DNA of 64,000 nt from G963666705 sp963666705 (GCA_963666705.2 CAXXKO010000029.1:1-64000); one strand, 5' to 3'; shown: positions 25,282-34,846, numbered from the stretch's first letter. Translations and numbers: made by a program. Notes: generated by a model not told the origin, from the letters alone.

Positions 25282-26658
25282 ATGCCTGATACCGCGCTTA
25301 CCAATTCGAAGATCGTCGCCGCCTATGGCGAGCACACGCCCGGCTCGGCGCGGGAGGCCGTGCGCGCCGCGGTCGCGCTGCCGAGCGGCATCGCCCATGA
25401 CAGCCGCAAGCTCGACCCGTACGGCATCTATGTGGCGCGGGCCGCGGGCCCGCGCAAATGGGACGTGGACGGCAACGAGTACGTCGATTATTTCGGTGGC
25501 CACGGCGCATTGCTCCTCGGCCACAACCACCCCAAGGTGCTGGCGGTGGCCCAGGAGGCGCTCGCCCTCGGCACCCATTTCGGCTCCAACCATCCGATGG
25601 AGGTGCGCTGGGCCGAGCTCGTGAAGGAGATGGTGCCGAGTGCCGAGCGCGTGCGCTTCACCTCCTCGGGCACCGAGGCGACGCTGATGGCGCTGCGCCT
25701 CGCGCGGGCGCACACGGGCCGGGCCAAGGTGATCCGCTTCCTCGGCCATTTCCACGGTTGGCACGACCATATGGGGCCGGGCTTCAACTCCCATTTCGAC
25801 GGCACGCCGACGACGGGGGTGCTGGCGGGGGTGGCCGAGAACCTGGTGCTGGTGCCGCCGGGGGACGAAGCGGCGCTCGCCGCCGCCTTCGACGCCCACG
25901 ACGACATCGCGGGCGCGATCATCGAGCCCACGGGCTCGCAGTTCGGCATGGTGCCGGTGAGGCCCGAGTACCTGAAAGCCTTGCGCGACGCCACGTCCGC
26001 CAACGGCGCGCTCCTCATCTTCGACGAGGTGGTGACCGGCTTCCGCGTCTCACCCGGCGGCGCCCAGGCCCATTACGGCATTACCCCGGACCTGACGGCC
26101 CTGGCCAAGATCCTGGCCGGCGGCCTACCGGGCGGTGCGATCGTCGGGCGCAAGGACATCCTCGACCTGCTCGATTTCCAGGTGACGGCGGACCGCGGCG
26201 TCGAGAAGATCCAGCACCCCGGCACCTTCAACGCCAACCCCCTCTCGGCCGCCGCCGGCGTGGCCGCCCTCGAGATCATCAAGGACACGGATGCCTGCGA
26301 GCGGGCCAACGACTACGCCGCAAGGCTGCGCGCGGCCCTGAATGGCGCGCTCAAGGAGGAGGGCGTGCCCTGGGCCGCCTACGGCACCTTCTCGGGCATC
26401 CATATCTTCACCAATCCGATGCGGCGGAAAAGCATTGGCCCGGGCAGTTTCGATCCCTTCGAGATGCCGCGCGAGGAGCTGGTGGCGAACGCGCCCTCGG
26501 TCAACAAGCTGCGCCTCGCCATGCTGCTGGGCGGGGCCGACTTCAACGGCTGGCCGGGCGGCCAGACCTCGTGCGTGCACGCGGACGCGGACCTGGAGCA
26601 GACCGTCTCGTCCTTCTCCGGCGCCATCCACATGCTCAAGCGCGAGGGCGAGCTGTAG
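25282..26658 (+). CDS. Class III aminotransferase (glutamate-1-semialdehyde aminomutase-like)
   Basis: A 458-residue PLP enzyme. Fold markers are WDVDGNEYVDYFGGHGALLLGHNHP, RFTSSGTEATLMALRLARA, HFHGWHD, LIFDEVVTGFR (the Asp that holds the PLP nitrogen) and LAKILAGGLPGGA with the Schiff-base lysine at about residue 276. GTFNANPLSAAAG completes the family pattern. It resembles HemL, but the operon position behind two ureohydrolases suggests transamination of an amine or omega-amino acid made from a guanidino compound rather than haem synthesis. The ATG at 25282 follows GAGAGGAGCGG. Confidence 0.85.
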   Translation: MPDTALTNSKIVAAYGEHTPGSAREAVRAAVALPSGIAHDSRKLDPYGIYVARAAGPRKWDVDGNEYVDYFGGHGALLLGHNHPKVLAVAQEALALGTHFGSNHPMEVRWAELVKEMVPSAERVRFTSSGTEATLMALRLARAHTGRAKVIRFLGHFHGWHDHMGPGFNSHFDGTPTTGVLAGVAENLVLVPPGDEAALAAAFDAHDDIAGAIIEPTGSQFGMVPVRPEYLKALRDATSANGALLIFDEVVTGFRVSPGGAQAHYGITPDLTALAKILAGGLPGGAIVGRKDILDLLDFQVTADRGVEKIQHPGTFNANPLSAAAGVAALEIIKDTDACERANDYAARLRAALNGALKEEGVPWAAYGTFSGIHIFTNPMRRKSIGPGSFDPFEMPREELVANAPSVNKLRLAMLLGGADFNGWPGGQTSCVHADADLEQTVSSFSGAIHMLKREGEL

Positions 26659-26741
26659 CGGCGCGAATCCGACGCTGTGAACCCTTTCCCCCGTATCGTC
26701 CCTTGGGGGGAGAGGGGGACTCTTTCGCCGGGTTCGAACCA

Positions 26742-26893
26742 CTAGAGCGTTTCCAGTTCGACTGGAAACGCTCCAGGCCGCAAGGCGGCCCGCCGGTCGC
26801 CCGGCGCGCCCGCGCAGGCGCGGACCATTTGGTCCGCTGCCGCGAGCGAAATTGAGCGCTAGAGTGGGTCCGTTCGAAACGGAACCGCTCTAG
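26742..26893 (-). repeat. MITE-like repeat, family B, copy 4
   Basis: An inverted family B copy with CTAG at 26742 and 26890. The internal stem loop reads GCGGACC-AAAT-GGTCCGC on the minus strand, so the loop varies while the arms are kept. It sits between the convergent aminotransferase and GNAT genes. Confidence 0.8.
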
Positions 26894-26907
26894 CCTCCCG
26901 CGCCCGC

Positions 26908-27525
26908 TCACAGCCGCTTGACGCAGCAGCTCACGCGCGCGGCCCGGTCGTCGGGCATCCCGGGCGGGACCAGGGCCTTCTCGCGCACGACCCCGAGCAC
27001 CTGTGTGTCGATCCAGTTCGCGGTCACTTCGAAGCCGCGCTCCGCGTAGGCGTCCGCGGGCTGGCCGCCCATGAAACCCATCACGGCGCGCTCCGGCGGC
27101 GTCGCCTTGGCGGTCACGGCGGCGAACCCGTGCTCACTCGCCCAAGCCAGGAAGTGGTCGAGCAGTGCCAAGCCGATGCCGCGGCCGTGGTAGCGGGGAT
27201 CGCGGCCCTCCGTATCGTCGAGCTGGCCCACGTGGTAGCAGAAGACGGCCAGGGATCGTGCCGGCAGCTCGGGCGCGTGGGCGCCGAAATCGCCCCAGTA
27301 CAGGGGCTCCCACATCCCCGTCGGCGAGCGGGTGTCGGCGGCGTAGCGCCTGAACTGGAGCTGGCCGACGTGTCGCGCGCCGTCGAAGGCCAGGATGGCG
27401 CACGAGCCGATGTCGCGGATGCGCGCCCGCACCGCCTCCGCGTCCCCCTGGCAGCCGATCGGCACGGCGCCGATATCCCCTTCCCTCATGGCCCGCAGGG
27501 TGATACCGCCGGCCCCCTCGCTCAT
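26908..27525 (-). CDS. GNAT family N-acetyltransferase
   Basis: A 205-residue protein with the acetyl-CoA loop RYHGRGIGLALLDHFLAWASEHGF (motif A) around residues 125-148 and MREGDIGAVP near the N-terminus. The ending MPDDRAARVSCCVKRL has two adjacent cysteines. The acetyl acceptor is unknown. It begins 14 bp after the cysK stop on the same strand, so it is probably the second gene of a cysK transcript. Confidence 0.75.
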   Translation of the reverse strand: MSEGAGGITLRAMREGDIGAVPIGCQGDAEAVRARIRDIGSCAILAFDGARHVGQLQFRRYAADTRSPTGMWEPLYWGDFGAHAPELPARSLAVFCYHVGQLDDTEGRDPRYHGRGIGLALLDHFLAWASEHGFAAVTAKATPPERAVMGFMGGQPADAYAERGFEVTANWIDTQVLGVVREKALVPPGMPDDRAARVSCCVKRL

Positions 27526-27539
27526 GGCCGCCCCCGCCT

Positions 27540-28595
27540 TCAGCCGGCCGGCGCCATGTGGAAGCCCGGCGTCGAGCCCGAGATCCCGGCCTCCTCCTCC
27601 GTCATGTCGGCGGGCACGTCGGCGAAGAGCGGCGTGCTCAGGTAGCGCTCGCCCGTATCGGGGAGCATGCAGAGGATCGTCGAGCCCTTGGGCGCCGTCT
27701 TGCAGACCTCGAGGGCGCTGGCGAAGGTCGCGCCCGAGGTGATGCCGACGAAGATGCCCTCCTTGGTAGCCAGCTCCTGGGCGCAGCGCATGGCGTCGGG
27801 GCCGGCGATGGTCAGGATGCGGTCGATGACGCCCATATCGACGGCGTCGCCCATGAGCTTGGGGATGAAGTCGGGGCTCCAACCCTGCATGGGATGGGGC
27901 GTGAAGGCGGGGTGGCTCGCGGCGGGGGAGCCGTCGGGGTTGCGCGCCTGTGCCTCGCCGCTCGTCAGCATGGCGGCGAGCGCGGGCTCGCAGACGACGA
28001 TCTTGGTCTCCGGCCGCTCCTTGGCCAGGACCCGCGCCACGCCCTTGAGGGTGCCGCCGGTGCCGAAGCCCGTGACCCAGTAGTCGAGCGCCTCGCCCGC
28101 GAAATCGTCGACGATCTCGCGCGCGGTCGTCCGCGAATGCATGTCGGGGTTGGCCTCGTTCTCGAACTGGCGGGTCAAGAACCAGCCATGGGCCGCGGCC
28201 AGCTCGACGGCCTTGTCGACCATGCCGGTGCCCTTCGCGGTGGCGGGGGTCAGCACCACCTTGGCGCCGAGGAAGCGCATCAGCTTGCGGCGCTCGACGC
28301 TGAAGCTCTCGGCCATGGTCACCACCAGGGGATAGCCCTTCTGCGCGCACACCATGGCGAGGCCGATGCCGGTATTGCCGCTCGTCGCCTCGATGACCGT
28401 CTGCCCGGGCTCGAGGGCGCCCGTGCGCTCGGCCTCCTCGATGACGCCGAGGGCCAGGCGGTCCTTGACCGAGCCGAGGGGATTGAACGCCTCGATCTTC
28501 ACGAAGAGGTTCACGTCCGGCGGCGAAAGCTTGCCGATCCTGACCACCGGCGTGTTCCCGATCGTCTCGAGAATGCTGTCGAATTTGCGTCCCAT
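27540..28595 (-). CDS. cysK: Cysteine synthase (O-acetylserine sulfhydrylase)
   Basis: A 351-residue PLP enzyme that makes cysteine from O-acetylserine and sulfide. Motifs are SILETIGNTPVVRI at the N-terminus, Lys44 in FNPLGSVKDR as the PLP lysine, the substrate loop EATSGNTGIGLA, and the phosphate-binding GFGTGGTLKGVARVL. It is somewhat longer than the usual 310-330 residues because of an insertion around GEAQARNPDGSPAASHPAF and a C-terminal tail. The ATG at 28595 has AAGGGACGGG upstream. Confidence 0.93.
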   Translation of the reverse strand: MGRKFDSILETIGNTPVVRIGKLSPPDVNLFVKIEAFNPLGSVKDRLALGVIEEAERTGALEPGQTVIEATSGNTGIGLAMVCAQKGYPLVVTMAESFSVERRKLMRFLGAKVVLTPATAKGTGMVDKAVELAAAHGWFLTRQFENEANPDMHSRTTAREIVDDFAGEALDYWVTGFGTGGTLKGVARVLAKERPETKIVVCEPALAAMLTSGEAQARNPDGSPAASHPAFTPHPMQGWSPDFIPKLMGDAVDMGVIDRILTIAGPDAMRCAQELATKEGIFVGITSGATFASALEVCKTAPKGSTILCMLPDTGERYLSTPLFADVPADMTEEEAGISGSTPGFHMAPAG

Positions 28596-28839
28596 CTCGG
28601 CCCGTCCCTTTCGGTTGTTCGGCGGCACGAACGTCCTCGTGCGCGGCAAGCTAACACATCGCGATAAGCGGCCGTTAAGCCGGCGTGCCTATTCGCGCGC
28701 GAGCTCGACGGGCTGGCCGTGGGGGTGAGAACGGCGGTGACAAATTAGTCCACGGAAGCGGCGGGATTTCCCAGCCGCGGGCGGAGTAAAACTCTGCCAC
28801 CTGTAGCCTTCGATCTTTTTTGAGATGGAAGGCGGGAGG

Positions 28840-30339
28840 ATGTACACCGTGGACCTATATCTGCGCGTTCGGCTGGCCTGCCATGTTGATGGTCTGAGCC
28901 AGCGAGAGGCGGCAAGTCGGTTTGGCATTGCGCGCGAGACGGTGAGGAAGATGCTGCGGCATTCGGAACCGCCGGGATATCGGCGACGCCAGCCACCGAA
29001 ACGCCCGAAACTGGCCCCCTTCACGGATATCATCGACCGTATTCTGGAGGAGGACCGAACGGTTCACCGTAAGCAGCACCACACGGCGAAGCGTATATTC
29101 GCGCGCCTTCGCGACGAACATGGCTTCACGGGCAAAGAGACCATCGTGAAGGATTACGTTCGGGAACGGCGCCTTCGTCGGCGTGAGATGTTTGTGCCGT
29201 TGTCACATCCTCCGGGCCATGCTCGAGCGGACTTTGGCGAGGCGGATGCGATCATCGCCGGCGTCAAGTATCGGGCGCATTTTTTCGTCATGACACTTCC
29301 CCACAGCGATGCCTGCTTCGTTGCGGCCTACCCGGCGGCGACGACGGAGGCCTGGCTGGACGGGCACAACAGAGCCTTTGTTTTTTTCGGCGGCGTTCCC
29401 CAATCGATTCTTTACGACAACGACAAGTGTCTGGTGTCGCGCATCTTGTCAGATGGCACGCGGCAACGAACGCGGGCGTTCAGCGGGCTGCAGTCCCATT
29501 ACCTCTTCGAGGACCGCTACGGCCGTCCCGGCAAGGGTAACGACAAAGGCAATGTGGAGGGGGTGGTCGGCTATGCCCGGCGGAACTTCATGACGCCGCT
29601 TCCCCGGTTCGCGAGCTGGGACGCCTTCAATGGCCACCTGGAAGAGCAATGCCGCAACCGGCAAGGCAACGTCCTGCGCGGCCACCGCGAGAGCATCGGC
29701 GAACGGTTTGTGCGTGACCGCGAAGCGTTGAAGAGGCCACTGCCGGCACCGTTCGACGCGTGCGACAAGCAGGGCACGCGGGTCAACTCGCTGTCCCTGG
29801 TGCGCTACCGGACGAATGACTATTCCGTGCCCGTCGCCTACGGCCATCAGGAAGTCTGGATCCGTGGCTATGTCCACGAGGTGGTTATCGGTTGCGGCGC
29901 CGGGATCATTGCCCGACACCCCCGTTCCTACGACCGGGAAGACATGGTCTTCGATCCGATCCACTACCTGCCTTTGCTGGAGCACAAGATCGGTGCCCTG
30001 GATCAGGCCGCGCCGCTAGCCGGATGGGAACTGCCTGATGCCTTCCCAACCCTGCGCCGTCTCCTGGAGGCGCGCATGGGCAAGGCCGGCAAGCGGGAAT
30101 ACGTCCAGGTCCTTCGGCTTGTGGAGACCTTCGATCTCGAGGTGCTTCACGGCGCGGTGAAGGACGCCCTGCGCCTGGGTGCGATCGGCTACGACGCCGT
30201 CAAACACCTTGTGCTGTGCCGTATCGAGCGACGCCCGCCCAAACTCGACCTGGATATCTATCCCTACCTGCCTCGGGCCAACGTGGCGACCACGGCCGCC
30301 GCCAGTTATATGAGCTTGTTGGGTGGAGGCGCGTCATGA
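28840..30339 (+). CDS. istA: IS21 transposase IstA
   Basis: A DDE transposase of about 499 residues. It has an N-terminal helix-turn-helix (GLSQREAASRFGIARETVRKMLR), the rve core with HARADFGEADAIIAGV (first Asp), FVFFGGVPQSILYDNDK (second Asp) and GKGNDKGNVEGVVGYARRNF (Glu), and a C-terminal beta domain with LVRYRTNDYSVPV. The ATG at 28840 follows GGCGGGAGG. Its TGA overlaps the istB ATG, giving translational coupling. Confidence 0.92.
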   Translation: MYTVDLYLRVRLACHVDGLSQREAASRFGIARETVRKMLRHSEPPGYRRRQPPKRPKLAPFTDIIDRILEEDRTVHRKQHHTAKRIFARLRDEHGFTGKETIVKDYVRERRLRRREMFVPLSHPPGHARADFGEADAIIAGVKYRAHFFVMTLPHSDACFVAAYPAATTEAWLDGHNRAFVFFGGVPQSILYDNDKCLVSRILSDGTRQRTRAFSGLQSHYLFEDRYGRPGKGNDKGNVEGVVGYARRNFMTPLPRFASWDAFNGHLEEQCRNRQGNVLRGHRESIGERFVRDREALKRPLPAPFDACDKQGTRVNSLSLVRYRTNDYSVPVAYGHQEVWIRGYVHEVVIGCGAGIIARHPRSYDREDMVFDPIHYLPLLEHKIGALDQAAPLAGWELPDAFPTLRRLLEARMGKAGKREYVQVLRLVETFDLEVLHGAVKDALRLGAIGYDAVKHLVLCRIERRPPKLDLDIYPYLPRANVATTAAASYMSLLGGGAS

Positions 30340-31106
30340 CCGATACGCCGCAAGTGTTGCTGGCCCATCACCTCAAGACCCTGAAACTGCCGACGTTCCT
30401 GCGCGAATACGACAAGCTGGCCCGCCAATGCGCCACCGAGGGCGCCGACCATGTGCGGTATCTTGTCCGTCTGACCGAGTTGGAACTGATCGACCGTGAG
30501 CGCCGCATGGTCGAGCGGCGGATCAGACAGGCCAGGTTCCCCGCCGTCAAAAGCCTCGACAGCTTCGACTTCAAGGCCATCGCATCGCTCGACAAGATGC
30601 TGGTTCTGGAGTTGGCGCGATGCGAATACGTCGAGCGTCGTGAGAATATCATCGCGCTCGGCAACAGCGGAACCGGCAAGACCCATATCGCCCTCGGTCT
30701 CGGTCTGGCGGCCTGCCAAAAGGGGCTCTCCGTCGGCTTCCTCACGGCCGCTGCCCTGGTTCATGAACTGATGGAGGCCGGGGATGAAAAACGCCTGTTG
30801 CGCCTGCAGAAGCAACTGGCAAAGTATCACCTTCTGATCATCGACGAACTCGGCTTCGTGCCGCTCTCGAAGACCGGCGCCGAGCTGCTGTTCGAAGTCT
30901 TCAGCCAGCGCTACGAGCGGGGCTCGATCCTGGTGACCTCCAACTTGCCGTTCGATGAGTGGACGGAGATATTCGGCTCGGAACGCCTGACCGGGGCTTT
31001 GCTGGACCGCCTCACCCACCATGTCCATATCCTGGAAATGAACGGCGAGAGCTATCGTCTCAACCAAAGCCAAAAACGGCGGAAATCCCCAAAAATACCT
31101 GCTTGA
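30336..31106 (+). CDS. istB: IS21 helper ATPase IstB
   Basis: A 256-residue AAA+ ATPase that recruits IstA and target DNA. Walker A is LGNSGTGKTHIALGLG, Walker B is LLIIDELGFVPLSKTGAELLFEV, and sensor I is ILVTSNLPFDEW. It starts inside the istA stop (ATGA). Confidence 0.92.
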   Translation: MTDTPQVLLAHHLKTLKLPTFLREYDKLARQCATEGADHVRYLVRLTELELIDRERRMVERRIRQARFPAVKSLDSFDFKAIASLDKMLVLELARCEYVERRENIIALGNSGTGKTHIALGLGLAACQKGLSVGFLTAAALVHELMEAGDEKRLLRLQKQLAKYHLLIIDELGFVPLSKTGAELLFEVFSQRYERGSILVTSNLPFDEWTEIFGSERLTGALLDRLTHHVHILEMNGESYRLNQSQKRRKSPKIPA

Positions 31107-31278
31107 CCGCCGGTGCAATGGTTGACCCGGTGGGTCCACAGGAACCTCCCACGCTGCTTCGCTCCGCGTAACGCAAGCGCTACACGAAGCAGCGCGGGTC
31201 CCTCCTATGGACTACCGGGACAACCCCCCAACACCGCGTACCGCATAACGTTAAGTGGACTAGTTTTGCTCCGCCCGG

Positions 31279-32591
31279 CACTGCTGTCCGGTTAACTGAG
31301 CGGTGCTGGCTTTGAGAGCCAGGATTTCTGCGGGGTTTGAAGCGAAAATGCATGGTGTCGATTTGAATTGGATGGAGCACTTTTCGGAGTTTCTCCGAGG
31401 AGATGCTCATGAACACCGGCAAGACCCTGTTCGCTCAGCTCATGGACTTCCTGCCATGGACTACTTTCACGCGGATCGTCGACCGGTATGGCGGCGATCA
31501 CCGGGTCCGGACGCTTTCCTGCGCCGAGCAATACCGGTCCATGGCCTTCGCCCAGCTGACCTACCGGGAAAGCCTGCGCGACATCGAGACCTGCCTCTCG
31601 GTCCACGCATCGAAACTCTATCACATGGGCTTCCGCCAGCCGGTCCGGCGCTCGACGCTGGCCGATGCCAACGAAAGGCGCGACTGGCGTATCCATGCGG
31701 CGTTGGCCCAGCGGCTCATCACCCAGGCGAGGACGCTGTACGTCGACGAAGAACTGGGGTTGGACCTGACCAATACCGTCTACGCCCTGGACTCGACGAC
31801 CATCGCTCTGTGCCTGTCGGTCTTTCCGTGGGCGCACTTCCGCACCACCAAGGCGGCGGTGAAGATGCACACGCTGCTCGACCTGCGGGGCAACATTCCG
31901 AGTTTTATCCACATCTCGGATGGCAAGCTGCACGACGTTCATGCCCTCGATATGCTCTTGCCGGAAGCCGGAGCCATCTACGTCGTGGATCGTGGCTACG
32001 TCGACTTTGCCCGCCTTTATGTGTTGCACCAAGCCGGGGCCTTCTTCGTCACGCGTGCCAAGTCGAACATCGATGCTCATCGCGTCTATTCGGCGCCGAC
32101 GGATCGCTCGACCGGCATCATTTGCGACCAGACCATCTCCCTGGACGGCTTCTACACCCGTCAGGATTACCCCGAACTTCTGCGGCGCATCCGCTTCAAG
32201 GACCCCGAGTCCGGCAAGACGCTGGTCTTCATCACCAACAACTTCTCGCTTCCGGCCGCCACCATCTGCGCGCTCTACAAAAGCCGCTGGCAGGTGGAAC
32301 TCTTCTTCAAGTGGATCAAGCAGCATCTTCGGATCAAGCAGTTCTACGGCACGTCGGAGAACGCGGTGAAGACGCAGATCTGGATTGCCGTCTCGGTCTA
32401 CGTCCTCGTCGCCATCGTCAAGAAGCGCCTCGACCTGGACGCCTCGCTCTACACTTTGTTACAGATCCTCTCGGTGACCCTCTTCGAGAAAATGCCCATA
32501 CATCAAGCACTTGCGGGAGACGAAAACAGATGCAACGCTTCGCAAATAACCAACCAATTGAATTTATTCGATTTTTAACCGGACACTAGTG
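31279..32591 (+). mobile_element. IS4-family insertion sequence
   Basis: A 1313-bp element whose ends are CACTGCTGTCCGGTTAA on the left and the complement of CACTAGTGTCCGGTTAA on the right. It is flanked by a 9-bp direct repeat TCCGCCCGG (31270-31278 and 32592-32600), the duplication size expected for IS4. It lies inside the right terminal region of IS21 element 1. Confidence 0.88.
31409..32578 (+). CDS. IS4 family transposase
   Basis: A 389-residue DDE transposase. It has an N-terminal DUF4372-like segment (TLFAQLMDFLPWTTFTRIVDRYGG), the catalytic DSTTIALCLSVFPWA (first Asp), AIYVVDRGYVDFARLYVL (second Asp), and the family YREK-like box YKSRWQVELFFKWIKQHLRIKQFYG supplying the Glu. It appears intact. 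Confidence 0.88.
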   Translation: MNTGKTLFAQLMDFLPWTTFTRIVDRYGGDHRVRTLSCAEQYRSMAFAQLTYRESLRDIETCLSVHASKLYHMGFRQPVRRSTLADANERRDWRIHAALAQRLITQARTLYVDEELGLDLTNTVYALDSTTIALCLSVFPWAHFRTTKAAVKMHTLLDLRGNIPSFIHISDGKLHDVHALDMLLPEAGAIYVVDRGYVDFARLYVLHQAGAFFVTRAKSNIDAHRVYSAPTDRSTGIICDQTISLDGFYTRQDYPELLRRIRFKDPESGKTLVFITNNFSLPAATICALYKSRWQVELFFKWIKQHLRIKQFYGTSENAVKTQIWIAVSVYVLVAIVKKRLDLDASLYTLLQILSVTLFEKMPIHQALAGDENRCNASQITNQLNLFDF

Positions 32592-32735
32592 TCCGCCCGG
32601 GTGGACTAATTTTGCTCCGCCGTTGACAGCCCATATGGGGGTCGGGTCCTGACGGGCTGCTGGCCGCATGCGGGGCCGCTCGAGTAAACGCGGATCTGGA
32701 CCCGGTGGCGGTTCATGAATGGCTCGGGCTGATGC

Positions 32736-33887
32736 TCAACCAGAGAAGTGTGGCATGACCTCTTCGCCAACCTGCTGGTAGATCTCCATCATCTTTGTCT
32801 TGGGCGTGCAAATGGGCATTCCCAGGCTGATATGTTCGAGGCCGGGGAACCTCTCCTCCAATTCCTTCAGGCGTTCCGTCAGCTGTTCGGCCGTGCCGGC
32901 GAACCAGGAGCCGTTACCGATGAAGTGCTCGACCGTCGGGACCCCTGCCTGTCGCCATCCGCCGCGCTTGGAGACGGCAACCTTCTGCTCGTCGGAGAGC
33001 GGAAGGAAATTGAGCGGACCGAACATCTTGGCGTGCTCTTCGTAGAGCGGCGTGATCTCGCGAATCGCCTGCTCGCGAGTGCCGGCGATATAGAACTGCA
33101 GCCCCAGGCACAGGCCCTCGCCCGGGGCCAGCTCCCGGCCGGCACGGGTCGCGGCGTCCTGGTAGGCCTGAATCGGCCCTTCCTCCAGTGACGCGGCGCC
33201 GCCACCGACGAATCCCTTGATCCCGTGTTTCATCATCAGGTCCAGGCCGCGCGGGTTGCCGCTGACGATGGCCTGCCAACACTCCACCGGGTTGCTCAAC
33301 GGACGTGGCACCAGGCTGATTTCCTCGAGGTCGTAACCGCGATAGGGCACTTTCGGCGGGATGGTGTAGTGCTCGCCATGGTGGGAGAACGACGGCTCGT
33401 TGAATGCCTTGAAAATGATCTCCACCTGCTCCTCGAACAGCGCCCGGTTGGCTGCTTGATCGAGCAGAGGCGCGCCGAACGTCTCCACCTCGCGGCTATG
33501 GTAGCCACGGCCGATGCCGAAAATGGTGCGGCCCTGGGTGAGGTTGTCCGCCATCGCGAAATCTTCCGCGAGACGGAGCGGGTGCCACATGGGGGGAATA
33601 TTGAAGGCACTGCCGAACTTGATGCGTTTGGTCGAATGCGCGAGGTGCACCGCGAGCATCAGGATATTGGGGATGACCTCGTAACCCTCGCGCTGAAAGT
33701 GGTGCTCGGCCAGCCACAACGAGTGCCAACCAGCCTCGTCCATGGTCTTCGCGATGGCTTCGGTCTTTGCGAATACGCTTCTGAGATGGTCGGGGTCACA
33801 AACCCGCTCGTTTACGGGCGTGGCGTCCTGCCCCAAATCCTTCATGTCGACATGGCCCGCGTAGAGCGAGCAGAATTTCGTGATCAT
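32736..33887 (-). CDS. LLM class flavin-dependent oxidoreductase
   Basis: A 383-residue luciferase-like monooxygenase with a TIM-barrel fold. Typical segments are DEAGWHSLWLAEHHFQREGYEVIPNILMLA, KRIKFGSAFNIPPMWHPLRLAED, TQGRTIFGIGRGYHSREVETFG and VECWQAIVSGNPRGLDLMMKHGIKGFVGG. It should use reduced FMN from a separate reductase. The substrate is unknown. A second luciferase-like gene lies 86 bp upstream on the same strand, so the two could be co-transcribed. Confidence 0.85.
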   Translation of the reverse strand: MITKFCSLYAGHVDMKDLGQDATPVNERVCDPDHLRSVFAKTEAIAKTMDEAGWHSLWLAEHHFQREGYEVIPNILMLAVHLAHSTKRIKFGSAFNIPPMWHPLRLAEDFAMADNLTQGRTIFGIGRGYHSREVETFGAPLLDQAANRALFEEQVEIIFKAFNEPSFSHHGEHYTIPPKVPYRGYDLEEISLVPRPLSNPVECWQAIVSGNPRGLDLMMKHGIKGFVGGGAASLEEGPIQAYQDAATRAGRELAPGEGLCLGLQFYIAGTREQAIREITPLYEEHAKMFGPLNFLPLSDEQKVAVSKRGGWRQAGVPTVEHFIGNGSWFAGTAEQLTERLKELEERFPGLEHISLGMPICTPKTKMMEIYQQVGEEVMPHFSG

Positions 33888-33973
33888 TGGCGGGCCCCGT
33901 TGGTTCGATATTGTTGGATCGGTTGCCTGGGAGGTATTCTAGGGTAATGCGACGCATGGATGAATAGATCGGA

Positions 33974-34846
33974 TTAGCCGGCGTCGACGACCTCGCGCCA
34001 TCGCCCGATAGCGTCGATGTGCTGGTCGACGGTCGTGTATCCGATGCCCATGGTCATGACCGTGATGTGTGAGCCCCGGGCTTCGCGCCAGCGCGCGATG
34101 TTCCGCGCCCACTCGTCGGGCTCGCCGCGCAGCGGCTGAGTTGACTCGAATCCGAAATCCTCCGCCGCCCGGCCTTCCTCGACGAGCTTCGCCTCGATGT
34201 GGGCCTTGATCTCGGTCGCCTGGTCGAGGCTGCGGCCCGAGATGATGAACCCGTCCGCGATCCGCGCGGCGCGATCGAATGCGATTGCCGAGAAGCCGCC
34301 CAGCCAGACCGGGATCCGGCGCTTGGGCCGGGGAAGAATACCGGCCCGGTCGACGCGGTGATCCTCGTCGGTGTGGTTGACGACCGGCTCCGTCCAGAGC
34401 TTTCGCATGAGCGCGATCTGGTTCTCCTCGCGCACGCCGCGGCGCCGGAAGTGGCCCGACATCTCGAGCGCATCGAACTCCACCCAGTTCCAGCCCACCC
34501 CCACGCCGAGGCGCAGCCGCCCGCCGGAGAAGAGATCGATGTCCGCCGCCTGCTTCGCCACCAGCGCGGTCTGGCGCTGCGGGAGGATGATGACCCCGGT
34601 CGTCAGCTCGAGCCGCTCGGTGATGCCCGCCAGATAGGCCAGGGTGACGAGCGGCTCGTGAAACGGGTCGCGCTCGGTGTAGGGCCCCGAGAGCTTCGGC
34701 TCGCGCCCGGCGTGCTCCGCGCCGAGCACATGGTCGTAGATGACCAGGTGATCGTAGCCGAGCGCTTCCGCCGCCTGGGCGAAGGCCTTCACCGCGCCCG
34801 GGTCGCCACCGAGCTCGATCTGTGGATAGACGACACCAACGCGCAT
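33974..34846 (-). CDS. LLM class oxidoreductase, F420-type subgroup
   Basis: A 290-residue luciferase-fold protein. AFAQAAEALGYDHLVIYDHVLGAEH, RLELTTGVIILPQRQTALVAKQAADIDLFSGGRLRLGVGVGWN and IPVWLGGFSAIAFDRAARIADGF match the actinobacterial-type F420-dependent subgroup. Whether this organism makes F420 cannot be seen here, so FMN is equally possible. The ATG at 34846 starts MRVGVVYPQIELGG. About 200 bp of DNA without a convincing gene separates it from the 35.05 kb inverted-repeat element. Confidence 0.8.
   Translation of the reverse strand: MRVGVVYPQIELGGDPGAVKAFAQAAEALGYDHLVIYDHVLGAEHAGREPKLSGPYTERDPFHEPLVTLAYLAGITERLELTTGVIILPQRQTALVAKQAADIDLFSGGRLRLGVGVGWNWVEFDALEMSGHFRRRGVREENQIALMRKLWTEPVVNHTDEDHRVDRAGILPRPKRRIPVWLGGFSAIAFDRAARIADGFIISGRSLDQATEIKAHIEAKLVEEGRAAEDFGFESTQPLRGEPDEWARNIARWREARGSHITVMTMGIGYTTVDQHIDAIGRWREVVDAG

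Larger units (their letters stand above)
28726..32628 (+). mobile_element. IS21-family element 1 with a nested IS4-family insertion
   Basis: The left end begins near TGAGAACGGCGG at 28726 and the right end is near GCTCCGCCGTTGACA at 32628. These are imperfect inverted repeats that match the ends of the second IS21 at 41810-44379. The right end has two direct copies of GTGGACTARTTTTGCTCCGCC (31255 and 32601), now pushed apart by an IS4-family element inserted between them. A conserved GC-rich inverted repeat follows istB. No clear target duplication flanks the whole element, so one side may have been rearranged. Confidence 0.75.

Noticed and set aside
24250..26658. An 802-codon frame joining the second ureohydrolase region to the aminotransferase
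   Set aside because: Its first 340 codons are an out-of-frame Arg/Pro-rich reading of the ureohydrolase gene. The real aminotransferase begins at the ATG at 25282 with a good ribosome binding site.
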